Positions 33,258 to 41,296 of a DNA stretch of 64,000 nt are shown here, in pieces (within the stretch, counting starts at the first letter, position 1; every line of letters begins with the position of its first letter). The translations under genes and the position numbers were made by a program. The stretch is from an uncultured Agrobacterium sp. Its GTDB lineage: Bacteria > Pseudomonadota > Alphaproteobacteria > Rhizobiales > Rhizobiaceae. The DNA lies in contig CAJYTK010000007.1 in NCBI GenBank assembly GCA_913777615.1, positions 62,001 to 126,000 on the forward strand. The letters are read 5' to 3'. The notes beneath the pieces were generated by a model. That model worked only from the letters and a program-made list of their open reading frames with translations, searched no databases and was not told the origin of the DNA.

Positions 33258-33975
33258 TGCGACGTCGGAATGTCTAGAAGGACCGTTGGCTTTTCCTGTG
33301 ATCGGTAATATTTGAAATGGCGTAGCTTACGCTGAGCGCCGAGCATCATTTCCGGTCCAGAACACCAAAAGGTTTGGATCAATGACCGTCTAGCGGTCAT
33401 CGATGCCGCGCGACCGACGCCTAAACGATGCTCTACTCATCGCCACAGATCAAGGCAGCTTTCATTGCCCTTAGGGCAAACGTCTTTGAAGGTGGCCTCG
33501 CTATCGGCATCACGTTCCGCGTAATGCGCACGCGCAGCGCAACATGAACGGTCAGGCCGATCAAGCCCAACCATTCCGTGCGCGTTCTTGATGACGCATC
33601 TGCTCACGCCACGACCCTGCACCCGGAAAACACGATGCAATGAAATTGAAAACGGCTGGGCTTTCGGTGAGCATGCAGCCATCGATACTCATCGCTGGCA
33701 CGTACTCTTGGGGACTAGTAGAGACAGTCTCATTTCCGTTGTTCGCCAGATGTGGGGTCGATGCGGACAGGCTCTAAAGGAGCGCCAGTTTCCGCCAGCA
33801 CGATAGTTTGTGCAACAGAACAAGCGCCGACGCTACAAACCCACGCGTAGGGATGTCGGAAAGACTGCCTTTCGCCTAGTTCAAGGCCCTATCGCTTACT
33901 CGTGCTGACGGAGGCCGGGATCATTCGTCGGCGCTCAGCTCTGCTTGTTCCTGGCCATTTCACTTTAATTTTTCC
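33258..33975. other. Gene-poor spacer
   Basis: No convincing gene was found in this 720-base stretch. Short frames on both strands have no SD, no recognisable domain and overlap each other. One dyad, TGACCG-TCTAG-CGGTCA, lies near 33382-33398. The composition is not obviously foreign. It may be a decayed gene, but I could not identify one. Confidence 0.5.
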
Positions 33976-34000
33976 GGAACCAATGCTGGAGGGCTACGTT
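33976..34000 (+). promoter_or_regulatory. Putative EcfG general-stress promoter
   Basis: GGAACC at 33976-33981 and CGTT at 33997-34000; GGAAC and GTT are 17 bases apart, a full consensus match. The first well-supported gene downstream starts at 34153, leaving a leader of about 145 bases in which no gene is clear. Confidence 0.7.
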
Positions 34001-34152
34001 CGAATTGGCAGGAGACGCGCCGTGTCAAACGGACGCGATGGTGCTGAAGGACATCGGGATTTTTCCGTTTTCTCTCGGTGGCCAACGAATGGGCAGACGA
34101 GCTTCTTATCCATCCGGCCGTCTCCGCTTCACTCTGCCAAGGAGGTTTGGAC

Positions 34153-34374
34153 GTGGAAAAGACCGAAACGCGAAAGCTTGCGGAAGAATACATGCTCCTC
34201 GGTGGCACCCGCCAGGTCATGATCGACGACAACAAGACATTTGTTCGACAGTACGACCATGAACCGGCAGAGGCCGAACGCTTCTGGCAGGAGCGCATCG
34301 CGACGCTCGACAAAGAGCGGATTGCGGATGTCGAGTTCTTTCTGCCCTCGGTTAATTCCGATGCGGAGCCCTAA
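34153..34374 (+). CDS. Small soluble protein of unknown function
   Basis: A 73-residue, highly charged protein starting at GTG 34153, chosen because a perfect AAGGAGG lies 7 bases upstream (34139-34145). It reads as mostly helical with a central LLGGTRQVMIDDNKTFVRQYDHEP segment (about 17-39). It has no membrane segment, no cysteines and no family that I recognise. It lies 40 bases before the PfpI-like gene and behind a stress-type promoter, so it is probably a stress protein. Confidence 0.65.
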   Translation: MEKTETRKLAEEYMLLGGTRQVMIDDNKTFVRQYDHEPAEAERFWQERIATLDKERIADVEFFLPSVNSDAEP

Positions 34375-34414
34375 TCACATCCCGTTGAAATCAGAAACTA
34401 GGAAGGAAATTCTT

Positions 34415-34975
34415 ATGACTTCGATTAATTCTGCAAAAATCGTCATTCTTGCGACAGATGGTTACGAGCGCTCCGAGCTGCGTGTTCCATACGAGCAGCT
34501 GAAGAACAAGGGTGCGGACGTCAAGATCGCCTCCATCAAGGACGGTGAGATCAAAAGCTGGGACGAGAAGGACTGGGGCGATTCCATCAAGGTCGATCTC
34601 CTTGCCAAAGACGTGCGCATCGAGGATTTCGATGCCCTCGTGCTTCCCGGCGGTCAGATCAACCCGGATGTCCTGCGTACCAGCGACGACGCGATGCGAG
34701 TGGTGAAGGACTTCGTCAAGTCCGGAAAGGTCGTCGCGGCTATCTGCCACGCGCCATGGCTCCTGGTTGAGGCCGATGCCGTCCGTGGACGTGAGGTAAC
34801 GTCTTACGGTTCGATCAAAACCGACGTGAAGAATGCTGGCGGCATCTGGAAGGACGAAAAGGTCGTTTGCGACAAGGGCATCGTTACATCTCGCAATCCA
34901 GATGATCTAGACGCTTTCGTTGCCAAAATCGTCGAGGAGGTCGAAGAGGGCCGCCACGATCGCCAGGCAGCATAA
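34415..34975 (+). CDS. DJ-1/PfpI family protein
   Basis: A 186-residue class-I glutamine amidotransferase-like protein of the PfpI/YhbO group. The nucleophile-elbow Cys is in AICHAPWLL (Cys about 109), preceded by LVLPGGQINPD (about 72-82), and a Glu early in the chain (YERSELR) completes the usual site. Proposed activities include deglycase, chaperone and glyoxalase functions; the exact one is unsettled. The SD is GGAAGGAA before ATG 34415. It follows the 73-residue protein gene and ends at a hairpin terminator. Confidence 0.88.
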   Translation: MTSINSAKIVILATDGYERSELRVPYEQLKNKGADVKIASIKDGEIKSWDEKDWGDSIKVDLLAKDVRIEDFDALVLPGGQINPDVLRTSDDAMRVVKDFVKSGKVVAAICHAPWLLVEADAVRGREVTSYGSIKTDVKNAGGIWKDEKVVCDKGIVTSRNPDDLDAFVAKIVEEVEEGRHDRQAA

Positions 34976-35002
34976 GCTATTCATCATAGGTTGAAGAAGA
35001 CG

Positions 35003-35036
35003 AGGGGCTGGTGCGCCGTACGTGTGCCAGCCCTTT
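35003..35036 (+). terminator. Terminator after the PfpI-like gene
   Basis: GGGCTGG (35005-35011) pairs with CCAGCCC (35027-35033), extended by weaker pairs inside and out, then TTT. It starts 28 bases after the stop codon. Confidence 0.6.
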
Positions 35037-35639
35037 GCGTTGTGCGCTTTATGTGCGGCTAAAGTGAATAGGGATGCCAGAATAAGGTAGCACACCACTC
35101 ACGAGTCGGAAGAGCTCACCCACCAATGATCAATTGCGCCACATTTTTGCCTTATTTAGGCCACGCTTTAGTCTTGGAAACGTTTCAGGCCGCGGTCAAA
35201 ATTAATTTTTGCCAACAAAAACGGTTTATTTTTAATTATTTTTTATGTGCGACGCCGTAAATTTGCTGCGCTGCATATAAGAAATATTATGTGCTTCTTA
35301 TTCGCCTGGACCCTACGAAATTGATCGACTAGACCTAGATGACCAGTAAACCGGAAGAACAGTTTTAATAAAGAGAGCCGGGCAATACATGCGAATGTCG
35401 ATCATGCGCAAATTGCATGGCACGGCCTTGTGCCTGTTCCTTTAATAGGCGTTTACCAATAGTCTCAGTCAACATCATGTGAGGAATTTGGGACGGCCGT
35501 TTTCGAGGTGCCGGGTCAGTGTGCCTCACAAAAAATTCAAAAGCACCAAATTCCGACCACAGACTTGTTATCTCATGAAGGCTCAATGACGCGCCCAACG
35601 GGTACCGACCTATCGCAAAACATAAATGGAGTTCTCTCT
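35037..35639 (+). promoter_or_regulatory. Long AT-rich region upstream of exoY
   Basis: About 600 bases without a convincing gene. The section 35190-35300 is much richer in A and T than its surroundings, with several T- and A-runs. Such a region is suited to nucleoid-protein or regulator binding in front of the exopolysaccharide genes, but I could not identify specific sites or a start of transcription. Short frames here lack SD and homology. Confidence 0.45.
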
Positions 35640-36320
35640 ATGAAGTCCGCGACTCGATCGGCTGTTTCGCCGCTTAGTGGTTCTGAAGAGTCTGATGTGA
35701 GCTTTCCTATCGGGGGCATCGTGAAACGCAGTTTCGATGTGTCCTCGGCACTGCTCGCGCTTCTTGTCCTCAGCCCGATCTTTCTCATGATCGTGGTCTT
35801 GGTCAAACTATCCGACAAGGGACCTGCTTTTTACGGCCATCGCCGTATTGGCCATAATGGCCGTATGTTTCATTGCCTGAAGTTCCGCACGATGGTCGTG
35901 AATGGAGATGAGGTGCTGAAGCAATATCTGGCTTCCGATCCGCAAGCAGCGGAAGAATGGCGCCAGACCAGAAAACTGAAGAACGATCCGCGCGTGACTG
36001 CGGTCGGCAGCGTTCTTCGCAAGCTGAGCCTCGATGAACTGCCACAGCTCATCAACATCATTCGTGGTGAAATGAGTGTTGTCGGTCCTCGTCCTGTCGT
36101 GGACGAAGAGCTCAACTACTATGAAAGTGCCGCGCGCTACTATCTCAGCACGCGTCCTGGTCTCACCGGTCTCTGGCAGATTAGCGGTCGTAACGACGTT
36201 TCCTATAAGGAACGCGTGGATTACGACACGCAATATGTTCAGAACTGGTCGATGATGAAGGACATTTCCATCATCATGAAAACCGTGCCTGCTGTCTGCA
36301 TGTCCCGCGGCAGCTATTGA
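35640..36320 (+). CDS. exoY: Exopolysaccharide priming sugar-phosphate transferase ExoY
   Basis: A 226-residue bacterial sugar transferase that moves galactose-1-phosphate (in succinoglycan) from UDP-galactose to undecaprenyl phosphate at the inner membrane, the first step of repeat-unit assembly. One membrane segment (about 32-55) is followed by the cytoplasmic catalytic part with KFRTM (about 83-87), DELPQL and MSVVGPRPV (about 136-155), and ends SRGSY. The start ATG 35640 was chosen because it gives MKSATRS, matching S. meliloti ExoY, with TGGAG upstream. The next genes are exoF and exoQ. Confidence 0.93.
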   Translation: MKSATRSAVSPLSGSEESDVSFPIGGIVKRSFDVSSALLALLVLSPIFLMIVVLVKLSDKGPAFYGHRRIGHNGRMFHCLKFRTMVVNGDEVLKQYLASDPQAAEEWRQTRKLKNDPRVTAVGSVLRKLSLDELPQLINIIRGEMSVVGPRPVVDEELNYYESAARYYLSTRPGLTGLWQISGRNDVSYKERVDYDTQYVQNWSMMKDISIIMKTVPAVCMSRGSY

Positions 36321-36378
36321 AGCCAGAATAGATACTTGGCATGCCGCAGGACTCCCACCTGTGCCATGCCTTGCGGCT

Positions 36379-36401
36379 GCGACCGGACTAGCACCGGTCG
36401 C
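36379..36401 (+). repeat. Hairpin between exoY and exoF
   Basis: GCGACCGG (36379-36386) and CCGGTCGC (36394-36401) form a perfect 8-bp stem with a 7-base loop, 36 bases before the exoF start. There is no T-run. It may modulate exoF translation or mRNA processing. Confidence 0.45.
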
Positions 36402-36437
36402 GCATTCACTTTTCAAGGCATCAACATGGAGTTTTAC

Positions 36438-37706
36438 ATGGTTGGCACTGCCGACGAAGCCTTCTCTAAAACATTGCGCAAAGGCGCCGCGTTAGCTTTT
36501 GCTACGGCTCTGTTGCTAACCGCTCCGTTAGCTGCGCTCGCACAGGATGGACAATACCGCCTCGGAACCGCTGATAAGCTTCGCATCCGCGTGGCCGAAT
36601 GGCAGCCGGCAGATGGCACCATCCGCAACTGGGATGTGATCAACGGCGATTACTCCGTTGGGCCTTCCGGCACGCTTTCGCTGCCTTTCATCGGCCAGTT
36701 GGATGTTGCCGGAAAAACCCCAGGGGAGGTGGGGGAAGCGATTGGTGCGGGGCTTCAAAGCAAATTTGCGCTGCGCAACCTCCCGTCGGCTTCCGTTGAA
36801 GTTGCCCAATTCCGCCCGGTTTTCCTGACGGGTGACGTCCAGACGCCAGGCGAATATCCCTATGCCCCCAATATGACGGTTTTGAAGGCGGTCAGCCTTG
36901 CAGGGGGACTGCGCCGCTCGGATGCAGGTCAGCGTTTTGCGCGTGACTTCATTAACGCGCGCGGCGACGCTGCCGTCTATGACGATCAGCGTGGTCGCCT
37001 TCTTGCCCGGCAGGCACGCTTGCTCGCCGAAGTGAGCGGTGATCAGCAGATCAAGAAGACGCCAGAGATGGAGAAGGTCATCAATATCGACGCGCTCTTG
37101 GAAAGCGAAAGCGCGCTGATGAAGTCTCGCACAGAGCGCTATACGCTTCAGTTGAAGGCGTTGAAGGATCTGCGTGAGCTGCTGGATTCCGAAGTCGAGT
37201 CTCTGCGCAAAAAGGCAGAGAGCCAGCAACGTCAGTTGCAGTTGGCCAATGAAGACCGTGAGAAGGTCAACCGGCTCAACGAGCAGGGTCTTGCGCTTGC
37301 TCAACGCCGCATCTCTGCCGAAGAGCGCGCAGCCGAGGTCGAGGCAACGCTTCTTGATATCGATACCAATGCGCTGCGCGCCAAGCAGGACATCAACAAG
37401 GCGATCCAGGACGAAATCAATCTGCGAAACGACTGGGAAGCTCAGCGTTCCAAGGAATTGCAAGACACTCAGGCCGAATTGCAGAAGCTTAACCTGCAGC
37501 TCTCCACCAGCCGCGAACTCATGTCGGAGGCCCTCGCGCAGTCGGCGGAAGCTTTACGTTTCGATCCGTCCGGCAAGTCTGCCTCGATTTCCTATGTGGT
37601 CGTTCGTGAGGACAATGGACAGTCGAAGGAAATCAAGGTCGACGAAACCACGGCTCTCCAGCCGGGCGACGTCATCAAGGTTTCCTCGGAAGTGCTGATG
37701 CAGTGA
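36438..37706 (+). CDS. exoF: Polysaccharide export protein ExoF (OPX/Wza-like)
   Basis: A 422-residue exported protein for exopolysaccharide secretion. Signal peptide about 1-36 (hydrophobic ALAFATALLLTAPLAALA, then Q). Then a polysaccharide-export (poly_export) domain with YRLGTADKLRIRV (about 40-52) and DYSVGPSGTLSLPFIG, a SLBB-type region with LTGDVQTPGEYPYAPNMTVLKAV (about 131-153), and a long coiled coil (about 195-370). The start ATG 36438 has GGAG 7 bases upstream; ATG 36426 is an in-frame alternative. It lies between exoY and exoQ. Confidence 0.88.
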   Translation: MVGTADEAFSKTLRKGAALAFATALLLTAPLAALAQDGQYRLGTADKLRIRVAEWQPADGTIRNWDVINGDYSVGPSGTLSLPFIGQLDVAGKTPGEVGEAIGAGLQSKFALRNLPSASVEVAQFRPVFLTGDVQTPGEYPYAPNMTVLKAVSLAGGLRRSDAGQRFARDFINARGDAAVYDDQRGRLLARQARLLAEVSGDQQIKKTPEMEKVINIDALLESESALMKSRTERYTLQLKALKDLRELLDSEVESLRKKAESQQRQLQLANEDREKVNRLNEQGLALAQRRISAEERAAEVEATLLDIDTNALRAKQDINKAIQDEINLRNDWEAQRSKELQDTQAELQKLNLQLSTSRELMSEALAQSAEALRFDPSGKSASISYVVVREDNGQSKEIKVDETTALQPGDVIKVSSEVLMQ

Positions 37707-37713
37707 GGCTGCG

Positions 37714-38985
37714 ATGCGGATTGCGAAATCAGCACTGATCGATCCTGATAGAAGTGGGCTTTATGGAACGGCGGCGGTTGCGCTGTCGTTCTTTGTCTTC
37801 GCCTATTCCTCGAAATTCGGACAGATATCGATCCTTGCCTATTACGCCGTCTGGCTGCCACTGGTCGTGGTGGATTACCGCAGAGTACTCGGCAATTATG
37901 CGCGCTACTTCTGGATATTTGCCTTCGGAATTCTGGCCCTCATTTCGAGCTTCTGGTCGGATGCCATGTCGGTCAGCCTGCGGGCCTCGATCCAGTATAT
38001 GACCCATATCGTCTGCGCGCTGATTGCCATGCGCGTCATTTCTATCCAAACGCTGACACGCGGCGCATTGATCGGCATAACTATTGTTTTGCTCTATTCG
38101 CTTCTCTTCGGTACCTATCTTTTTGATGCGCTGGATGGCACGACGAGCTTCGTTGGGGCCTTTTCTTCCAAGAACCAGTTGGGTTTCTATGCTTCGCTGG
38201 GCGTTCTCTTCGCCGCAGCGTCGGTGCTCGTCCTTCGCCAAAAAGGCTTGTGGTGGCCGGTTGCGGGCGTCGCAGGACTGATCTCGTCCTACAGCCTGCT
38301 TGCATCTCAATCGGCGACATCGGCCATCACCACGGCGGCTGTGGTCGTTCTGATGGCGGGTCTTCTGCTATTTTGGGTCTTGTCTCCCGGTAACCGAAAG
38401 ACGCTCTTCTTCGCTGCCGTGGGTGTGGGTGGCCTGTTTGTGGTCGCAGCACTGCAATTCGGTCTGTTCGACGCGATTCTCGGCGCTTTTGGCAAGGACA
38501 CCACGTTGACGGGACGCACCTATCTCTGGCAGCAAGGCATTGAGGCTGCAAAGCGCGCGCCGATTTTCGGTGTCGGTTATCAGGGTTTCTGGGTGCCGGG
38601 TTTTTCAGATGCCGAACGCCTCTGGGACGATTTCTTCATTACTGGTCGTAGCGGCTTCCATTTCCACAATACATATATCGAGGTGGTGGTGGAGAATGGC
38701 TTCGTCGGTCTTATTCTGCTGGCGATCCTGCTTTATGGAACACTGCTGGGTCACCTGCGCTCAATTCTCATGCGCAACCAAGATCCACAGGCGCTAATCC
38801 TGTTTTCCCTATGCGCCCTTTTTGTCGTCCGATCCTTCGTCGAAATCGACATCATTTTCCCCTATCAGGTAGGCTCCTTCTTGTTGTTCTTCGCGGCTGG
38901 AAAACTCTGCCTGCCGCGCCGTGCGCCGCTTCCCGCGTCGCCCTTTCTGGCAGGTATTCCGGTACGGCCAATCATTGGCGGATGA
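37714..38985 (+). CDS. exoQ: Exopolysaccharide polymerase ExoQ (Wzy-like)
   Basis: A 423-residue inner-membrane protein with about 10-11 hydrophobic segments and the O-antigen ligase/polymerase (Wzy_C) signature GRTYLWQQGIEAAKRAPIFGVGY (about 268-290), followed by HFHNTYIEVVVENG (about 317-330). ExoQ joins succinoglycan repeat units into long chains in the periplasm. It starts 7 bases after exoF, so the two are co-transcribed. A strong hairpin terminator follows. Confidence 0.9.
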   Translation: MRIAKSALIDPDRSGLYGTAAVALSFFVFAYSSKFGQISILAYYAVWLPLVVVDYRRVLGNYARYFWIFAFGILALISSFWSDAMSVSLRASIQYMTHIVCALIAMRVISIQTLTRGALIGITIVLLYSLLFGTYLFDALDGTTSFVGAFSSKNQLGFYASLGVLFAAASVLVLRQKGLWWPVAGVAGLISSYSLLASQSATSAITTAAVVVLMAGLLLFWVLSPGNRKTLFFAAVGVGGLFVVAALQFGLFDAILGAFGKDTTLTGRTYLWQQGIEAAKRAPIFGVGYQGFWVPGFSDAERLWDDFFITGRSGFHFHNTYIEVVVENGFVGLILLAILLYGTLLGHLRSILMRNQDPQALILFSLCALFVVRSFVEIDIIFPYQVGSFLLFFAAGKLCLPRRAPLPASPFLAGIPVRPIIGG

Positions 38986-39001
38986 AGAATCTTCTCATCT
39001 C

Positions 39002-39036
39002 TCAACAGGAGTCTGTTGGACTCCTGTTGACTCTTT
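39002..39036 (+). terminator. Terminator of the exo genes
   Basis: TCAACAGGAGTC (39002-39013) pairs exactly with GACTCCTGTTGA (39019-39030) across a 5-base loop and is followed by CTCTTTT. It separates exoQ from the imu operon. Confidence 0.85.
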
Positions 39037-39046
39037 TGTGATGATA

Positions 39047-39061
39047 GAACAAAAAGTGAAC
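39047..39061 (+). promoter_or_regulatory. LexA (SOS) box of the imu operon
   Basis: GAAC-AAAAAGT-GAAC is the GAAC-N7-GAAC form (GTTC-N7-GTTC on the other strand) bound by LexA in alphaproteobacteria. It lies 41 bases before the imuA start, the position expected for repression of imuA-imuB-dnaE2 until DNA damage. Confidence 0.85.
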
Positions 39062-39102
39062 ATTAGTTTTTTAGCGTGGAATGCTCTGAGAAGTTTCGTG
39101 TC

Positions 39103-39864
39103 ATGCAGAAGCGCGCAGAACAGCTTGTTGTGGAGGAATTGCGAGAAAGACTGGAGAGGATCACCCAAGGTCCTGCCAGACAGCAGCAGACTCTGCCTTT
39201 CAATATTCCTGCCATCGATGAGCGTCTTCCCGGTCAAGGCCTGAAGCTTGGCAGCTTACATGAGATAAGCGGTGGGGGAAATGGTGCCGTGGACGGTGCG
39301 GCTTCTGCGCTTTTCTGCGCAGGCATTGCGGCGCGCCTGAAGGGAAAGATTCTCTGGTGTGTGACACGGCCTGATCTTTTTATGCCGGCCCTCACCCAGG
39401 CAGGGCTTTCCCATAACCGGCTGATCATCGTCGAATGTCGTGACGAAAAAGGTGTTCTGGACTGTTTCGAGGAGGGGCTTCGCTGCAACGGCTTTGGTGC
39501 GGTGATCGGGGAAGTGTCTAAACTGCCTATGAATATGTCACGGCGGTTACAACTGACGGCGGAAGCCTCAGGCGTGGCAGCGATTGCGCTTCGCCGCTGG
39601 CGCCATGTGAGCGGTCTGGACGATTTCGGTCAGCCGACCGCCGCTGTCACCCGATGGCGCATTTCCATGCGCCCCTCCACACCGTTGCCCGTGCGCGGAG
39701 TAGGGCGGTCACGCTGGTTTCTGGAATTGTTGCGTGTCCGGGGTGGCGAACCTTTTGAACTCGAAGTGGAAGCCTGTGATGCAGAGGGTCGTCTCGCTAT
39801 ACCTGCCGACATGGCAGACGGATCGATACCGCAGAATGCTTGGGAACGAAGCGCCGCCGGTTGA
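39103..39864 (+). CDS. imuA: Mutasome RecA-like accessory protein ImuA
   Basis: A 253-residue RecA/SulA-like protein that works with ImuB and DnaE2 in damage-induced translesion synthesis. Features are a helical N-terminus (VVEELRERLERI), IDERLPGQGLKLGSLHEISG (about 38-57), where RecA has its Walker region, and ILWCVTRPDLFMPALTQAGL (about 82-101). The start ATG 39103 has GAGAAG about 9 bases upstream; GTG 39076 is in frame but has no SD. The end overlaps imuB by 86 bases, common for this cassette. Confidence 0.9.
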   Translation: MQKRAEQLVVEELRERLERITQGPARQQQTLPFNIPAIDERLPGQGLKLGSLHEISGGGNGAVDGAASALFCAGIAARLKGKILWCVTRPDLFMPALTQAGLSHNRLIIVECRDEKGVLDCFEEGLRCNGFGAVIGEVSKLPMNMSRRLQLTAEASGVAAIALRRWRHVSGLDDFGQPTAAVTRWRISMRPSTPLPVRGVGRSRWFLELLRVRGGEPFELEVEACDAEGRLAIPADMADGSIPQNAWERSAAG

Positions 39865-41296
39865 GACCCCGGTCGTCATGATCGCCCGTCAGGCAAGCCG
39901 TCGCCTTGTGGCTGCTCTCGATAGCGCTGCGATGAAAGCGGGCTTGCGTCCGGGAATGCCAGCTAGCAAGGCGCAGGCCATTCTGCCGGGCCTGATCGTC
40001 GAAGACCTGAAGCCGCTGGAGGATGCAAAAGCTCTGGAGGATCTGGCCTTCTGGTTTTTGCGCATCTACGCCCCCATCGTTGCACCCGATGCGCCTGATG
40101 GGCTGGTACTCGATACAACCGGTGCCGATCATCTGCATGGCAATGAGAAGCTGATGCTGACCGGCATGATCAATCGCTTGCATGCGCTCGGGTTTAGGGC
40201 CCGTGCGGCAATTGCCGAAAGCTGGGGCGCGGCTCATGCACTTGCGCGTTTCGGGCGCGAGGCCGTCACCATTTTACCTGAAGGTAGCGTGAGAGAGGCT
40301 CTTGCCCCGCTGCCACTTTCCGCCTTACGGCTGGATGCACATCTGGTCAATGAATTGAAGGTTTTAGGATTTCGCCGGATTGGAGAACTGGCAGCCGCCC
40401 CACGTGCGCCGATTACCTTGCGGTTTGGCCCTGAAGTGGGACGCAGGCTGGATCAGGCCTATGGCCTGCTTGCGGAACCGATAGGGCCTGTCCGCGTGGC
40501 GGAGCTGGTGACGGTAAAGCGCTTCTTTCCCGAACCCATCGGTGCTGCCGAGACCATCGCCAAATACACGAGACAGCTTGTGTCTGATCTTTGTCTGGAT
40601 CTGGAGAAGCGCGGCTTAGGTGCGCGCCGTGTCGATCTTCTTTTCCATCGTGTTGATAGCAGTCTACAGGCCATCCGTGCAGGAACCTCGAGACCCGCAC
40701 GTGATATCAAGCAATTGTCACGTCTTCTCACGGATCGTATCGAGACGATCGATCCGGGTTTCGGTATCGAAAAAATGATACTCACGGCAACCCATGCCGA
40801 GACGCTTCTTGCCGGACAGACACGCTCCATTCTTCTGGAAGATGCTGGAGGGGATATTGGCGAGGCTGTCGATATCATCCTCAACCGTGGTCACAGGGTT
40901 TATCGCTATGCTGCCGTTCAAAGCGATGTGCCGGAGCGTTCCGTTGCCAGAATTCCAGCGGAGACTGTGGAAGACGCGCCTGGCTGGCCGGAGTATTGGC
41001 CCCGCCCGGTGCGACTGCTGTTCAAGCCGGAGCCGATCCAGACCGTGGCGCTTCTGCCCGATCATCCTCCCAGAAATTTTACATGGCGGGGTGTGCGCCA
41101 CATCGTGAAGCGGGCCGATGGGCCGGAACGTGTGTTCGGGGAATGGTGGAAGCGCGACCGTGAACTTTCGGCGGTGCGCGATTATTTCCGTGTGGAAAAC
41201 GAGAGCGGCGAGCGCTTCTGGATATTCCGTTCCGGTGATGGCGAACACAGCGATACCGGCTCCCAGAACTGGTTCATGCATGGATTTTTCGCATGA
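39779..41296 (+). CDS. imuB: Y-family-like polymerase subunit ImuB
   Basis: A 505-residue protein related to Y-family polymerases but lacking the usual catalytic acidic cluster; the N-terminus reads SLYLPTWQTDRYRR instead of a DxDxF-type motif. It acts as a hub that links ImuA and DnaE2 to the beta clamp. Recognisable parts are the helix-hairpin region (ELKVLGFRRIGELAAAP, about 191-207) and a C-terminal segment ending ERFWIFRSGD...QNWFMHGFFA. The start ATG 39779 lies inside imuA. The stop overlaps the dnaE2 start (ATGA at 41293). Confidence 0.9.
   Translation: MQRVVSLYLPTWQTDRYRRMLGNEAPPVETPVVMIARQASRRLVAALDSAAMKAGLRPGMPASKAQAILPGLIVEDLKPLEDAKALEDLAFWFLRIYAPIVAPDAPDGLVLDTTGADHLHGNEKLMLTGMINRLHALGFRARAAIAESWGAAHALARFGREAVTILPEGSVREALAPLPLSALRLDAHLVNELKVLGFRRIGELAAAPRAPITLRFGPEVGRRLDQAYGLLAEPIGPVRVAELVTVKRFFPEPIGAAETIAKYTRQLVSDLCLDLEKRGLGARRVDLLFHRVDSSLQAIRAGTSRPARDIKQLSRLLTDRIETIDPGFGIEKMILTATHAETLLAGQTRSILLEDAGGDIGEAVDIILNRGHRVYRYAAVQSDVPERSVARIPAETVEDAPGWPEYWPRPVRLLFKPEPIQTVALLPDHPPRNFTWRGVRHIVKRADGPERVFGEWWKRDRELSAVRDYFRVENESGERFWIFRSGDGEHSDTGSQNWFMHGFFA

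Noticed and set aside
33437-33682. 81-codon minus-strand frame in the gene-poor spacer
   Set aside because: No SD, no recognisable domain, overlaps another frame on the other strand.
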